Source: Simmondsia chinensis (Eukaryota > Streptophyta > Magnoliopsida > Caryophyllales > Simmondsiaceae). From it: a stretch of DNA of 64,000 nt. Under the pieces are notes generated by a model that saw only the letters and a list, made by a program, of their open reading frames with translations, was not told where the DNA came from and made no database searches. The position numbers and the translations under genes were made by a program. This document shows positions 10,171 through 21,500 of this stretch, one piece after another. Each line of letters starts with the position of its first letter. Within the stretch, counting starts at the first letter, position 1. Where the stretch lies: assembly GCA_018398585.1 (NCBI GenBank), contig JAGTTD010000011.1, positions 3,595,001 to 3,659,000 on the forward strand, given 5' to 3'.

Positions 10171-11103
10171 ATGGCGGGTGTTAACAATAACGAGACTACT
10201 CAAGCAAATAATGATCAAACTATCATGCCGGCTCTCCCGACAGGGGGAGTCATTGATGTTAACTCGCCGTTTTACCTACATCCCTCGGATAATCCCGGCT
10301 TGATTTTTGTCCAAAACACTTTAACAGGACCTAATTATCCTTCTTGGAGAAGGGCTATTTTAAAAGTTTTTAAAGCAAAGAGAAAAATTGCATTTCTTGA
10401 TGGTAGTATTACCAAACCGGATGAAGATTCACCGGATTTTGAAACTTGGAGTGCTTGTGACTCCATGGTTGCAACTTGGCTCTCAAATTCTGTGTCGAAA
10501 GAGATTAATGAGAGCATTACTTATTTAGAAACTGCACATGATATTTGGCTTGATTTGCATGAGAGATTTTCTCAAGGTAATGTCCCTCGTATTTACGAAT
10601 TAAAACGCGAGATCTCGCATTTGAAGCAAGAAAATTTGCCTGTTTCAACTTATTTCACTAAGTTGAGATCCTTTTGGGATGAATTATACACACTAGTCGA
10701 GATACCGCCGTGTACTTGTGGACACGCCAAAGCTTTTTTGCAAATTCGTGATATGGAAAAATTGTTGGACCTTTTGATGGGTCTTGACCCTTCCTTTTCA
10801 ACTGTGCGTTCACAGCTTATGAACACTAAACCTTTAACCTCTGTGGGAAGTGCCTATTTAGTGTTGTGTCAGGAAGAGAAGCAGCAAAGCGTGGCAGTGG
10901 GCTCGTTTGTGATGCCCGAAGCTGCAGTCTTAGCAGCCAAGGGGCCAGGAGGTTCTCCAATGGGAAATAATTCGCGTCGCACTAACCGTTTTACCTGTTC
11001 TCACTGTAAGAAACAGGGTCACACCAAGGAGAGGTGTTTTGAATTGATTGGATACCCCCCAGGTTGGAAGAAACAGGGACCTAAGGCAGTCGGGACAGCC
11101 TAA
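10171..11103 (+). CDS. Copia A gag
   Basis: A 310-residue nucleocapsid/capsid protein starts at ATG 10171. The N-terminal part (residues about 30-220) fits the Copia gag family: FYLHPSDNPGLIF, then GPNYPSWRRAI, KRKIAFLDGSI and LDLHERFSQGN. A CCHC knuckle CSHCKKQGHTKERC (CX2CX4HX4C) lies near residues 277-290, followed by GYPPGW. The frame ends at TAA 11101-11103, though related elements continue further. The protease frame then starts after another frame change near 11180, so gag and pol are not joined in this copy. Confidence 0.85.
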   Translation: MAGVNNNETTQANNDQTIMPALPTGGVIDVNSPFYLHPSDNPGLIFVQNTLTGPNYPSWRRAILKVFKAKRKIAFLDGSITKPDEDSPDFETWSACDSMVATWLSNSVSKEINESITYLETAHDIWLDLHERFSQGNVPRIYELKREISHLKQENLPVSTYFTKLRSFWDELYTLVEIPPCTCGHAKAFLQIRDMEKLLDLLMGLDPSFSTVRSQLMNTKPLTSVGSAYLVLCQEEKQQSVAVGSFVMPEAAVLAAKGPGGSPMGNNSRRTNRFTCSHCKKQGHTKERCFELIGYPPGWKKQGPKAVGTA

Positions 11104-11198
11104 AGCGTGCAACAGCAGCCGCGGTTCACTGCGGCAGTGAAGAACCGACCGGTGACAACCCTGTTGTCGGGCTTTCAGCAAGCCAATATCAGCACCTC

Positions 11199-14100
11199 TT
11201 GTCGCTACTTGGACAAAGCTCGATCTCACCTAGTATAAATCTGACAGGTCGGGTTTTCATTTCAAATCAAAGTTGGATTATTGACACCGGGGCTACCGAT
11301 CACATGGCTTCTTCTCTATCACTCATGTTTGATGTCGTGCCAAACAAGGTCGTTAAACCCGTTAAATTACCAAACGGGACAACATTGACGGTTTCTCACA
11401 TTGGGAAAGTTCGGATTTTTGATGATTCTATTCTCCATGATGTGTTATACGTGCCGGATTTTTATTGCAACTTGTTGTCAGTGAGTAAACTCACACGTTA
11501 TAAAAATTGTACGTTAACCCTTTATCCTGATTTTTGTTACTTTCAGGACCGACACTCGAGGAGGCTGATTGGAGTGGGTAGAATGAGAAATGGGCTATAT
11601 TTGCTCAAGATGCAGCCAGTTGCTCCATCGGCTCACGTGGTTCAGATTAATAAAGAGGCAGTTTTGTGGCACTGCAGTTTGGGTCATGTTCCTTTCAACA
11701 AGCTTTCATTTTTTCCGCATTTGAACATTAAAAGGACTAATGTTATTTGTGATACTTTTCATCGTGCGAAACAAGCACGATCTCCTTTTCCTTTGTCTGT
11801 TTCTGAAACTCATGTTTGTTTTGAGTTAATTCACTGCGATATTTGGGGGCCCTATAGAATGGTTTCTTTGAGTGGTGCACGTTTTTTTCTTACCATTGTT
11901 GACGATTATAGCCGATGCACGTGGGTGTATCTTATGAAAGAGAAATCCCAAGCACATGGGATTCTCATGAATTTTTGCCGTATGGTGGATACTCAGTTTG
12001 GTTTGCAGGTCAAATAGGTGAGAAGCGACAACGGTCAAGAGTTTAAGTATGGGCCGTTGTTAGACTTCTATGCGAAACATGGAATCCAATACCAAACTTC
12101 ATTGACCGGGACACCTCAGCAAAATGGAGTTGTTGAACGCAAGCATAAGCATTTGTTGGAGGTTGGGCGAGCACTTCGATTTCAGGCAGGGCTTCCTAAG
12201 AGGTTTTGGGGTGAGTGTGTTTTAACGGCTGCCTACTTAATTAATTTGATGCCTTCTTCATTGCTTGGTCATAAGAGTCCTTACGAATTGTTAATGGGCA
12301 AACCCCCATCTTATAATCATTTGAGGACTTTTGGATGCTTATGTTATTATCATGTTAAAAATTGCACCAATGACAAACTCGACAAACGTGCTTCACCAGG
12401 AATATTTGTAGGGTATCCCCATGGTTAAAAGGGGTATAAAATTTATAGCTTGGATGAACATAAGATCATTGTTTCTAGGGATGTTCGATTTTATGAAGAC
12501 AATATGCCCTATTTATTGATACTTCGGGGCATATGCAGGAAGGGCATAACAAGGTCCTAAGGAACGATTTTTTGACCACCGACACGGCAGCATCGGTCCC
12601 GACTGGACCGGTACTGCAGCAGCACCAAAATGTGACAGAACCAGTCCCGACTGGACAGGTTCTGCAGCAGCAGCAGCGGACCGGCCCTCTTCTGGCCGGT
12701 CCAGCAGAACATGAACCGGTCCTCGGGGGACCGGAGGATAGTCTGGCCGAAGGGCCAGCAGCACCAATAGAGGATGTTCTCCTCAATGAAGAATTGGTCA
12801 CAAGAAGAAGTGCTAGAGTTAAGGTCTATGCCCGTCAGACATCAAGACTATATAACAGAGGTTCCGCCTTCTATAGCCCATTCTCTCGCTCCCACTCCGT
12901 CAGTCAACTCTGGTATTTTATATCCTCTCTCAAACTTTGTTTCTAACGCACAATTTTCTAACGCTCACTCGACAATTTTGAATGCCATCACTTCATGTGA
13001 TGAGCCGAAAAATTTCAATCAGGCCGTACAATATGAGGAATGGAGGAAGGCCATAGAGAAGGAGATCAAGGCACTTGAACAAAACAACACATGGACGCTT
13101 GAGGCTTTGCCAACTGGAAAGAGAGCTATAGACTCAAAGTGGGTCTACAAAATCAAATATAAGTCAGATGGGACGATTAAGAGGTACAAGGCTCGTCTTG
13201 TTGCAAAGGGATATACTCAGGTAGAAGGTATATACTATCATGATACTTTTTCCCCTGTAGCTAAACTTGTAACTGTTTGTTGCGTTTTAACTGTAGCCAC
13301 GGCTCGGAGTTGGATAATCCAACAATTGGATGTAAATAACGCTTTTCTTCATGGGGACTTGGATGAAGAGGTTTGCATGAAATTACCACAGGGTTTTGAG
13401 CGTAAACATGAAGGCAAGGTTTGTCGCCTTCGTAAGTCTCTTTATGGACTTAAACAGGCCTCACGGAACTGGAATCAGAAATTCACTTCAACCTTAATTA
13501 AACTTGGTTTTCAATAATCCAGAGCTGACTATTCTTTATTCACTTTTATGCGGGGGTCAACATACACTGCTATTCTCATTTATGTTGACGATGTCCTCTT
13601 AACTGGAAATGACATGGATCATATTGCAGAAATCAAAAATGTTTTGAATGAAACATTTGGGATAAAGGACTTGGGTCCAGCAAAATACTTTTTAGGGATT
13701 GAGGTCGCCCGTTCCAAAAGGGGGTTGATGTTGAGTCAAAGAAAGTATGCCCTTGACATTATTAGTGAGACCGGACTCCCAGGAGCAAAACCTGTTTTTA
13801 CACCGATAGTGCAGAATCAAGGACTAGCGGATGGGGTAGGCAAGCCCGTGGAAGATGGGGGTCAGTATAGGCGGCTAGCTGGGTGGTTATTGTACTTAAC
13901 GATCAATCGTCCTGACATTTGCTATGCTGTTCACATTTTGAGTCAGTTCATGCATGATCCTCGTGTTCCCCATCTTGATGCCGTCATGAGGGTCCTTCAT
14001 TATCTGAAAGGGACTCCGGGTCAAGGAATATTTTTTCCATCTACTTGTGATCTTAAACTCCGTGCTTACTGTGATGCTGATTGGGCTGGTTGTCCCACCA

Positions 14101-14537
14101 CCAGACGATCAACCACAGGTTTTGTTGTTTTCTTGGGTGATGCGCCTATTTCATGATGGTCCAAGAAACAAACTGTTGTTTCCCGTTCTTCTGCAGAAGC
14201 CGAATACCTATCCATGGCATCCACAACTAGTGAAATAACTTGGTTACGTCGACTGTTAAATGATCTTGTTGTTCCCACTAACGAACCAGTTTTGCTCTTT
14301 TGTGATAATCAGGCAGCTCTCCATATTGCTTCTAATCCCGCATTTCATGAAAGAACAAAGCACATTGAAATTGACTGTCACTTTGTCCGAGACAAATTGC
14401 TATCCAAGGAGATTGCCACAGCCTATGTTCACACAGGGGGACAAGTAGCGGATATCTTCACTAAAGCGCTTGGCAGATCGACACATGGTTCATTTCTCGG
14501 CAAGTTGGGTATCGTGAACTTGCATGCTCCAACTTGA
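11199..14537 (+). pseudogene. Copia A pol: protease, integrase, RT, RNase H (broken)
   Basis: Protease: SWIIDTGATDHM at about 11271. Integrase: WHCSLGH, then CDTFHRAKQ, where a Phe sits at one zinc Cys position; [15 protein letters not shown] and GVVERKHKH supply the D, D, E residues. [33 protein letters not shown] (about 13578). RNase H: CDADWAGCPTTRRSTTGF, then [10 protein letters not shown]. One reading frame serves except for a linker at about 12530-12840 in another frame. In-frame stops are TAG 12015-12017, TAA 12426-12428, TAA 13515-13517 and TGA 14154-14156. The linker codes a repeated Pro/Thr/Gln motif (about 12598-12760). Confidence 0.9.
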
Positions 14538-14544
14538 GGGGGAG
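14536..14544 (+). promoter_or_regulatory. Polypurine tract of Copia A
   Basis: GAGGGGGAG directly precedes the 3' LTR and overlaps the pol stop codon (14535-14537); it would prime plus-strand synthesis. Confidence 0.85.
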
Positions 14545-14892
14545 TGTTGAAATTAGTATTTCGTATTCATGTCTTCGTATTTGTATACTTTAGTATCTGT
14601 ATTTATTCTTAGCATATTATTTATGTAATTAATGAGTAGGTAGATATTTATTTCTCTAGATATTTAGTCTCTTGCTCTCCCTCTTCTCCCTCTCCCAAGC
14701 GGCCCATTAAGGCCATTACTACTAGCTTTTATTTTGTTTTTCTTTTTGTAACTCTTTGCTTGGGAAGATGATTGGGTTTGTCCTTCATCTAGTATAAATG
14801 GGTTGTATTGTTTCATTTCTTAATCATCCAATATAATAATCTTTTCCCATCTTCTTACCTTAAGCTTTACATTGTTACCTTAAGTTTTTACA
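14545..14892 (+). repeat. 3' LTR of Copia A
   Basis: Same length and ends as 9675-10022, with eight substitutions and no indels seen by eye. Confidence 0.93.
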
Positions 14893-15023
14893 GTGTTCAT
14901 GACAAAGTATTTTGAGAAAAACAAATGAAGCTTTCAAATGAACGAAATTAGATATATTTATTTTGGGCGTCCAAAAAAATATATATATTTATTTTACTTT
15001 TTCTAAAATACATATATACTCTA

Positions 15024-15318
15024 AGGGTGGAGTTCTTAAGAGAGCGTGAGAGGGCGAATCATGGCACTCCATTATAATAGACGGCCAAGATTTATTGAAC
15101 ATTAAAAAAAAATAACAATTTACGGCAAAGATTTGTTGAGTATTAAAAAAAAACCAATTTTCCTCCCTTACTCCTTCTTTCTTTTTGCCCCATGAAAGGG
15201 TATGGGCTATAAATTGTTATTTTTCTTTTAATATTCAATAAATCTTGACCGTCCATTACAATGGAGGGCCAAAATTTGCCCCTCTTATGCTCCCACCCTC
15301 TCATAGGAATGCCACCCT
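15024..15318. mobile_element. Inverted-repeat MITE (AGGGTGG ends)
   Basis: Tips AGGGTGG and CCACCCT are inverted. Inside, GACGGCCAAGATTTATTGAA on the left (about 15082) is mirrored by TTCAATAAATCTTGACCGTC on the right (about 15235). Arms are about 100 bp and imperfect. No coding region. Confidence 0.75.
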
Positions 15319-15344
15319 ATTCTAAAATTCATTTAGACTGTGTA

Positions 15345-16385
15345 TAGAGCACGAAATTGGTGGCTGGAATTGGGGCTAAGGCAGGAATTGAGGCCCAAAA
15401 TTTCAATTATATTGTTGGATTCATTTGCTGCAATTGGAATTACAATTCTACTGCCTAATTCCATGGAATTAGAATTTAATTGAAAATCATACTTTCCAAT
15501 TCCTTAGGGTGGGGATAAGAAATTGCAATTCCATATTAACTTCATTGACCTAAAATCTAAAATAACCATACTTGATTAACCTAAGTCCAAGATAATTCAA
15601 AATCCAAAGACTTAGACACAATGTAGAATTTTACCCGAATCTCTAAATCACCTAACTCAAATGACTTAAACTTGAAATGACCAAAATCACCTCAGCTCAA
15701 AGTCTGAAGTGACCCAACCCGATTGACCCGAAACTCGAGATGACTCAAATCCAGAAAATGACACTACTTGACTAGAATGTGATGAAAACAAGCTAAGCCG
15801 AAGTAGAAATGACCCGACCAAAGTGACCTGGAACTTAATACGACCTATATCCAAAATGACTCGACCCATCTCAAACTTTGTCTAATATGACTCGAATTTT
15901 GAAATGATACAACTCATTTGTCCCAAAACTAAGATGACTCGAGCTTGAAATTACCTAAATGAACTTAGACTCGATCATAACTTACCTGAATACCAAAAAC
16001 ACTTAACCCAATTAATTGAAAATCCGAAATAACTTGAGCACCAAATGATTCGATACGATATTTGACCCGATTTGACTCGAAACTCGAATACTCAAACTCA
16101 AATCGAATCGCTCCGACCATAATAACTCAAATGCAATATTAATCGCTCCAACCAAAATTTGACCATGGTTGATTTAAAACTCGAAATACTCTAACTCAAT
16201 TGACCGAAAACCTCCAATGACTCAAATCATTATTGAATTATAATTCCAACCTTTGATTCCTTTGATGAATCAAATAATGGAATTTCAATTCCATCAGAGT
16301 TCCAATTCCACCAAAATTGGAATTGGAATTGTAATTCTACAATCCAAGTTCAATTCCAATTCCATATTCCAAACAGAGCCTTATT
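15345..16385. mobile_element. Non-coding inverted-repeat element with degenerate 'GACTCGAA' core
   Basis: Both ends are rich in AATTCC/GGAATT words in opposite orientation (left 15356-15510, right 16225-16380); the right end reads CATATTCCAAACAGAGCC, typical of hAT-type plant MITE ends. The middle (about 15540-16220) is a loose repeat of GACTCGAAA, TGACCCGA and AACTCAAA. No exact target duplication was found. Confidence 0.5.
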
Positions 16386-16389
16386 GTTA

Positions 16390-17050
16390 ACTTTAATGTA
16401 CTCATTGAGAGCAATTTTTAGATAGTTATTAAAGCTATAAAGAGTCAAAGTCCCCTATATTCAGTCCCACTATGATTCTGTTACTAGAGAGATTAGGTCT
16501 TTTCGTCAATAGAATCTAAAAATTAAGTTTTTGTTGGGTTCTTAAATGTTGTAATCGTGTTGCTCATTCGGTGGCATCTAAGTTTTAGCCTAATAGATGT
16601 TCTCGTAACTAGCTCTGGAATGCCATGCCAAATTTGAGATGTATTTTGGATTCTGAGTTCTCTTAGAAATCAATTTTTTTTTTTTTGTAAGAAAAGAATA
16701 TATTGCATCAAAGTCGAATGAAATTAATTTTCCTTATTTTAAGAATGTCAAGTTAGATGGTATCCTGTTTTTCTATTGTTGATTATCCAACGTTACTTAC
16801 AGGTAGTGCTAATGTGTATTAACTTATACAGTGATGACATCACTCTCCTTATAAGTCAATTTTGGTAAAGTTAGGCCCAATATCTTCAGAAATAGTATCA
16901 GAATTAGCCTAAATTTTCAATGATTAGGCATAGAATATCAGTGTTTATAGTTGTTTGATATAGTCTATGCTGCATGTAAGGGGGGTGTCTTATATATCCC
17001 ACATTATCTACATAATGTTGACATGTATTAGCTTATATATTGAGGATTCT
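16390..17050 (+). other. Possible decayed LINE fragment, otherwise nothing clear
   Basis: A short frame near 16545-16590 reads CCNRVAHSVASKF, similar to the end of plant LINE RNase H domains (N-R-x-A-H). A T-run at about 16674-16686 could be a minus-strand retroposon end. Evidence is weak. Confidence 0.25.
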
Positions 17051-17059
17051 CTACACCTC

Positions 17060-17998
17060 ATTTTTGCAGCTTTGCGGATGAGTTGAAATCCTGCAAATTG
17101 CACAGAAATCTGTATAATTTTATTTTTCTTTGCTAGAAAATTTGGAATGACAGGAACAATGCACTATTTCGGAATTAGAAGACTAGTCTGTTAAGCATGT
17201 TGTCTTGGCCAGACACATGAGTTGGGAGTGGTCTTTTTAGGGTAAAGTGGATGAAGGAGATGTTAATAGTAGAAGTTGAAGAAACAAGAAAGGTGATAAG
17301 AAGGCTAGGTAGGTGTCATGGTCCCCTCCCGCTCCGGGCTGGGTCAAGGCAAATTTCGACGGGTCTAAGTGTAGGAATTCGACTGCGGCAGGATTCATTA
17401 TTCATGATCAGCATGGCAAGAACTAGAAAGCTTGGTAAAACTCTAATTATTAAAGTTGAAACTATTGCTGCTTGAGATGCGTTGATTTATGTTTTCGGGA
17501 CTGAGGCAAGCAGGGTAATTCTTGAAAGAAATAATAAAGTTGTCAATGTGCTTAAGGGTATCTATTCGAGTCCAGCGAATATTGTGACCATTGTGAAAGA
17601 CATCCGTTCTATTAGCACATCGATTGAGGATATCTGTTACAATCATTATTTTCAAGGAAGCAAACCGTTCAGCTAACTGGTTGGCCAAAGCAGCTCTTTA
17701 GAACACTTGTGTTTCTATTTGGGATCATACTTCCTCTGGAGCCCTCCTTTTTATTTCTCGAGGTGAAGCCTTAGGGTTCCCTATCTTGAGAGGGCAATCC
17801 CAAGGATTTTTCAGCCTTGTCCGAACCTCAATATATATGTATATATATTGAGGATACTCCTCCCTTTAAGGTTGTCAACAACATTGAGAAGTAAGGATGT
17901 CCCTTTTTGCTTTACACTTTTTGCAGGCTTTTTCAGGCTTCGCTTTTCTTTTTTGTATCACGACTCTGGCTGCTAATTACCCCAAAAAAAAGTGCTTT
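17060..17998 (+). pseudogene. 5'-truncated L1-like LINE: RNase H-like region and A-tail
   Basis: Read across frames, the text shows IWNDRNNALF (end of the RT zinc-binding region), then PPAPGWVKANFDGS, AAGFIIHDQHGK, RKLGKTLIIK, DALIYVFGTEASRVILE, KGIYSSPANI and IRSISTSIEDICYNH, the order of the RNase H domain (RVT_3 type) found at the end of plant LINE ORF2. Stops and shifts break it (for example TGA at about 17474). The 3' untranslated tail ends CTGCTAATTACCCC and an A-run at about 17990-17998. It is a dead copy. Confidence 0.7.
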
Positions 17999-18543
17999 TA
18001 TTCTTCACAAGCGTACGGTTCATTTTAACCCCAATAAAACCATAAAAATAGGACTCCGCAAAACAAATAAGTACTAGCCTATGCTTTGTTATCCGGTCCA
18101 GTCCTCATCCTTAATTTCGACCTTTACTCATTTTTGGTTCGGTCCACATTCAGAGTAATAAACATCTTTAAGGTGCTAAAACACCAGTCCAAACAGATAT
18201 CTGGACCCAACCTGATAATTCATTCCGACTATTTTCGGCCAGGTTGAATCAATGAACACCATTACACATAAATTACAATAGATCTATATTACATTTTTTT
18301 TCCGGTCTTATCTCTTATAACCAGAGTAAAAACATGGACCAAAAACCATGCTAAAATGACAACTCTAGACAGTTGCCCGAGTCGCCTAGATTCAAAACCG
18401 GGTATTAGAAATGCTTCAACCTTTTGTTGCACTATTGTGCATCGGGAAGCAAGTACTATGAACTCCACGGTATGACAACAATACTAGGTTTACAGATAAA
18501 CCCTGTTTTATTCGTTACTATTTTTCTAACACCAGTCACGTTT
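17999..18543. other. 3' flank of the LEA_2 gene, nothing else recognised
   Basis: AT-rich DNA downstream of the minus-strand gene's stop codon. It should include its 3' UTR. No repeat or other gene was identified. Confidence 0.4.
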
Positions 18544-21500
18544 TCAAGAATATGAGCACGAGCGCTTCTTGAACTTGATGGGCTTGGTATTAGTGTAGTC
18601 CACCGTGACGGGGCACGAGACATGTAGCCGGTGGCTCGTCTTCACTAGCTTCCCCACTATGTACCCTCTCGAACGGAGCTCAAAGATTAAGGTTAAGGGG
18701 ACCGGGACCTTACCGCCGGAGTTTGAGATCAGCTGCAAACTTGAGCCGGCGCCGTATAGAGGAACCTTGTTGCCCTCTACAATCACAGTTACTAGTCCAT
18801 GGCTCTTCCTTGGCTGATAGTGTTTCTTCAACTGTGTACATTTTTACACATACCGATAATTTGTCAAAAAAATAATTAGTGAATACAGACATACATACAT
18901 ACATACGTACATACATATATATATATATATATAATTGTTCGAGCCGTCTCCTAGGAAAGGCTAGCTCTAACGCATCAGTCAAACCGAAGACATAGAATGG
19001 GTCATAGAACTTATACAATAAATATATACTTATATGAGATTAATCCTAACGTCAAAGAACTAACTATTCTAAAAATTTAAGTTGAATGTGAATGTCTGTT
19101 AGGTTTGAAGCGTGGATAATGCACAGGTTTACCTCATAAATACCTTGTCATTAAATTATGTTAGAGTTATTTACTCCATCAGGTCTTGTACTTTGCTCAT
19201 TGTGTTATATTTGGTCCTTTTATTTTAATTGAGTCAATTTAATTCATGTACAATTGAAATTGTTTAAATAAAGTTGAATGTTGGAATTAACTTCAATTTC
19301 TCGAGTAAATTGTGATAGTAATTAGCAAGCACATCTGCTTTCTATGCTGCGGGAGCCCTTGTAGACACTGGGTTTGTTGTTATTGTTTTATGTGCTTTCT
19401 ATGCAAAGGAACTATTTAGAAAGGGATGTCCCTCTACATAGAGTGAACGTGTCAGAAATTAACATTGATTTCAACGTTAGACTTCAATAAAACAATTTTA
19501 ATTTTACAGGAATTAAATTAATATAATTAGAAGTACAAAGACTTAATTAACATAATAAGCAAAGTAGAAGAACTAATGGCATAAACAACTATTATATTAA
19601 TATTAAAGCAAGTGATAGTAGCATTTGACTACCTTGGGTAAACAAGGCTGTGTTATGTCAAAAAATCAATTATCTCACAAACTTAAACTAATGGGTGAAG
19701 GTCTAAAAATGGTTTTATCAAACCTGCAAATTTTCAACAGAGGCAGTGAGCTTATAAGTCCAAATGAGGTTTTTATCCTGAAACCAATTGTCATTAGGTA
19801 AAATAACCCAACAACAACAATCTAGTGCCTCGAAGAGGCTCCCTCCAAGGCAGGATCTGGAAAGGTAGGATATACATAATTTTACCCCTACAGGATACTA
19901 CCCTGTAGAGAAGCGCTAAACTTAATAAGTTGACCCTCCTATATGTCAGGACTTCAACGATGGATACAACTACTATACTCAAATGTAGAGTCCTCAGTGC
20001 AGGTCTTTACCTGACCAGTGGCAACAGTGATCTCGGAATAAAGGAGAGAGATGGAATTCGAGTTGACGTGGACACCGAAGAAGGTAGCAGGATTGTAAAT
20101 GCTTATCCGCAACGATCCGTTGATTGTCATCATCTTTGTGGGAACTCCGGAGAAATCTGTTGCCTCTCCGAAATACATGTTATGCACGGTGAAGCTCTGC
20201 TAAGACAGCATATATCACATAAGATAATTTGAACTAAGTAGCTAGCCGATTCGAAGAAGAGTGGCACGCTCAGGCAATGTGAAACATGTAGTAGAGAAGA
20301 GGAAGGGTCAATACCGAATTCTGAAATCGACATTTAAGGGTCTGTGTGACTCAATAGAAAATATTTTCCTTGCGGAAAAATTTTCTTCACGAAATAAGGG
20401 TGGCAGGTTGCGACAAATGTCAAATAGGCCACAACAAGGAGGAAGGGTCAACATTGAATTTTGAAAACCAAATTTTTAGTACTATTTGGTTTAACAGAAA
20501 ATATTTTTCTTACGTGCTTTTGTCTTTCTTGTTAAAGAAAATGATTCCATTTCATAAATATACGAGATTCATACTTGGCCAAATTGAGGTTGAAGTGAAG
20601 AGGAAAGCCATGAGATTATCGATAGAAAATGTTTTCTCCTCTTAGGTCGAGCGAAAGTCAATTCACACCTTAATAGAGGAAAACATATCTAGTATTTGCA
20701 TTTGGGGTTATTTACGCTAAAGGACCATATATTTTGTCCATTGTATCAATTTAGTCTTTGTACTTTTAATTGCGTCAATTTAGTTCTTGTACAATCCAAA
20801 ATGCATCAATTTGGTCCCTAAAAAAAATTATGTTAAGTTTTTAAAGAAATTTTTAATGGTTCAGCTACAAATTGGGTTAAATTAAATTAAGTAAACGGAT
20901 AAATTTATAATAAGTTGCTTGCATCTAACATAATTTTGCGTTCAAAATTACAATATTAACTTAATTTAAATTTGACCAAAGGACTAAATTGACACGTTTT
21001 GAATTATTCATGGACTAAATTAGCGCACTTAAAAGTACAAGAACCAAATTGACACAATTAGCAAAGTACAGGGACCTTTAGCGTAATAACTCTTGTGTTT
21101 GTTACTATAAAATTATACAAAGAAGTAGTTCAATTAAGACGTAAATGTTTTTCGTTAAAACAAACGAAGCCTAAGAATGAGTTCTTCAACATCCAACATA
21201 GTACCAATGCAAATTGGAAAGTTCCATTGCGCTGGAAAATTATAATGCATTATGTAATTAAAAGCTAATTGTAACTGCTAATTTTATCAAATACTCATAT
21301 TCAGTTATTATTTATCAGCTAACAACTAACAATTAATCAATGAATTAACATTCTAACAATTAGCACTAATAGCTAATCACCTTCACAACTAGGGGTGTAA
21401 ATGAGCCGAGCGAGCTCACGAGCCCTCATGAGTCATAAAGCTAGAAACGCTTGGCTCGGCTCGGCTCGAGCTCATTTAGCTTATCAAGCTAAGCCAGAGC

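Larger units (their letters stand above)
9675..14892 (+). mobile_element. Copia element A (Ty1-copia LTR retrotransposon)
   Basis: LTRs of 348 bp at each end begin TGTTGAAATTAG and end TTTTTACA. GTGTT at 9670-9674 and 14893-14897 is an exact 5-bp target duplication. Domain order is gag, protease, integrase, RT, RNase H, that is, Ty1-copia. By eye the two LTRs differ at 8 of 348 positions (about 2.3%), so insertion is fairly recent, yet the coding region has four premature stops and several frame changes. Confidence 0.95.

Noticed and set aside
12475..12801. Minus-strand ORFs of 84-108 codons
   Set aside because: They are antisense shadows of the GC-rich Pro/Thr/Gln linker of Copia A.
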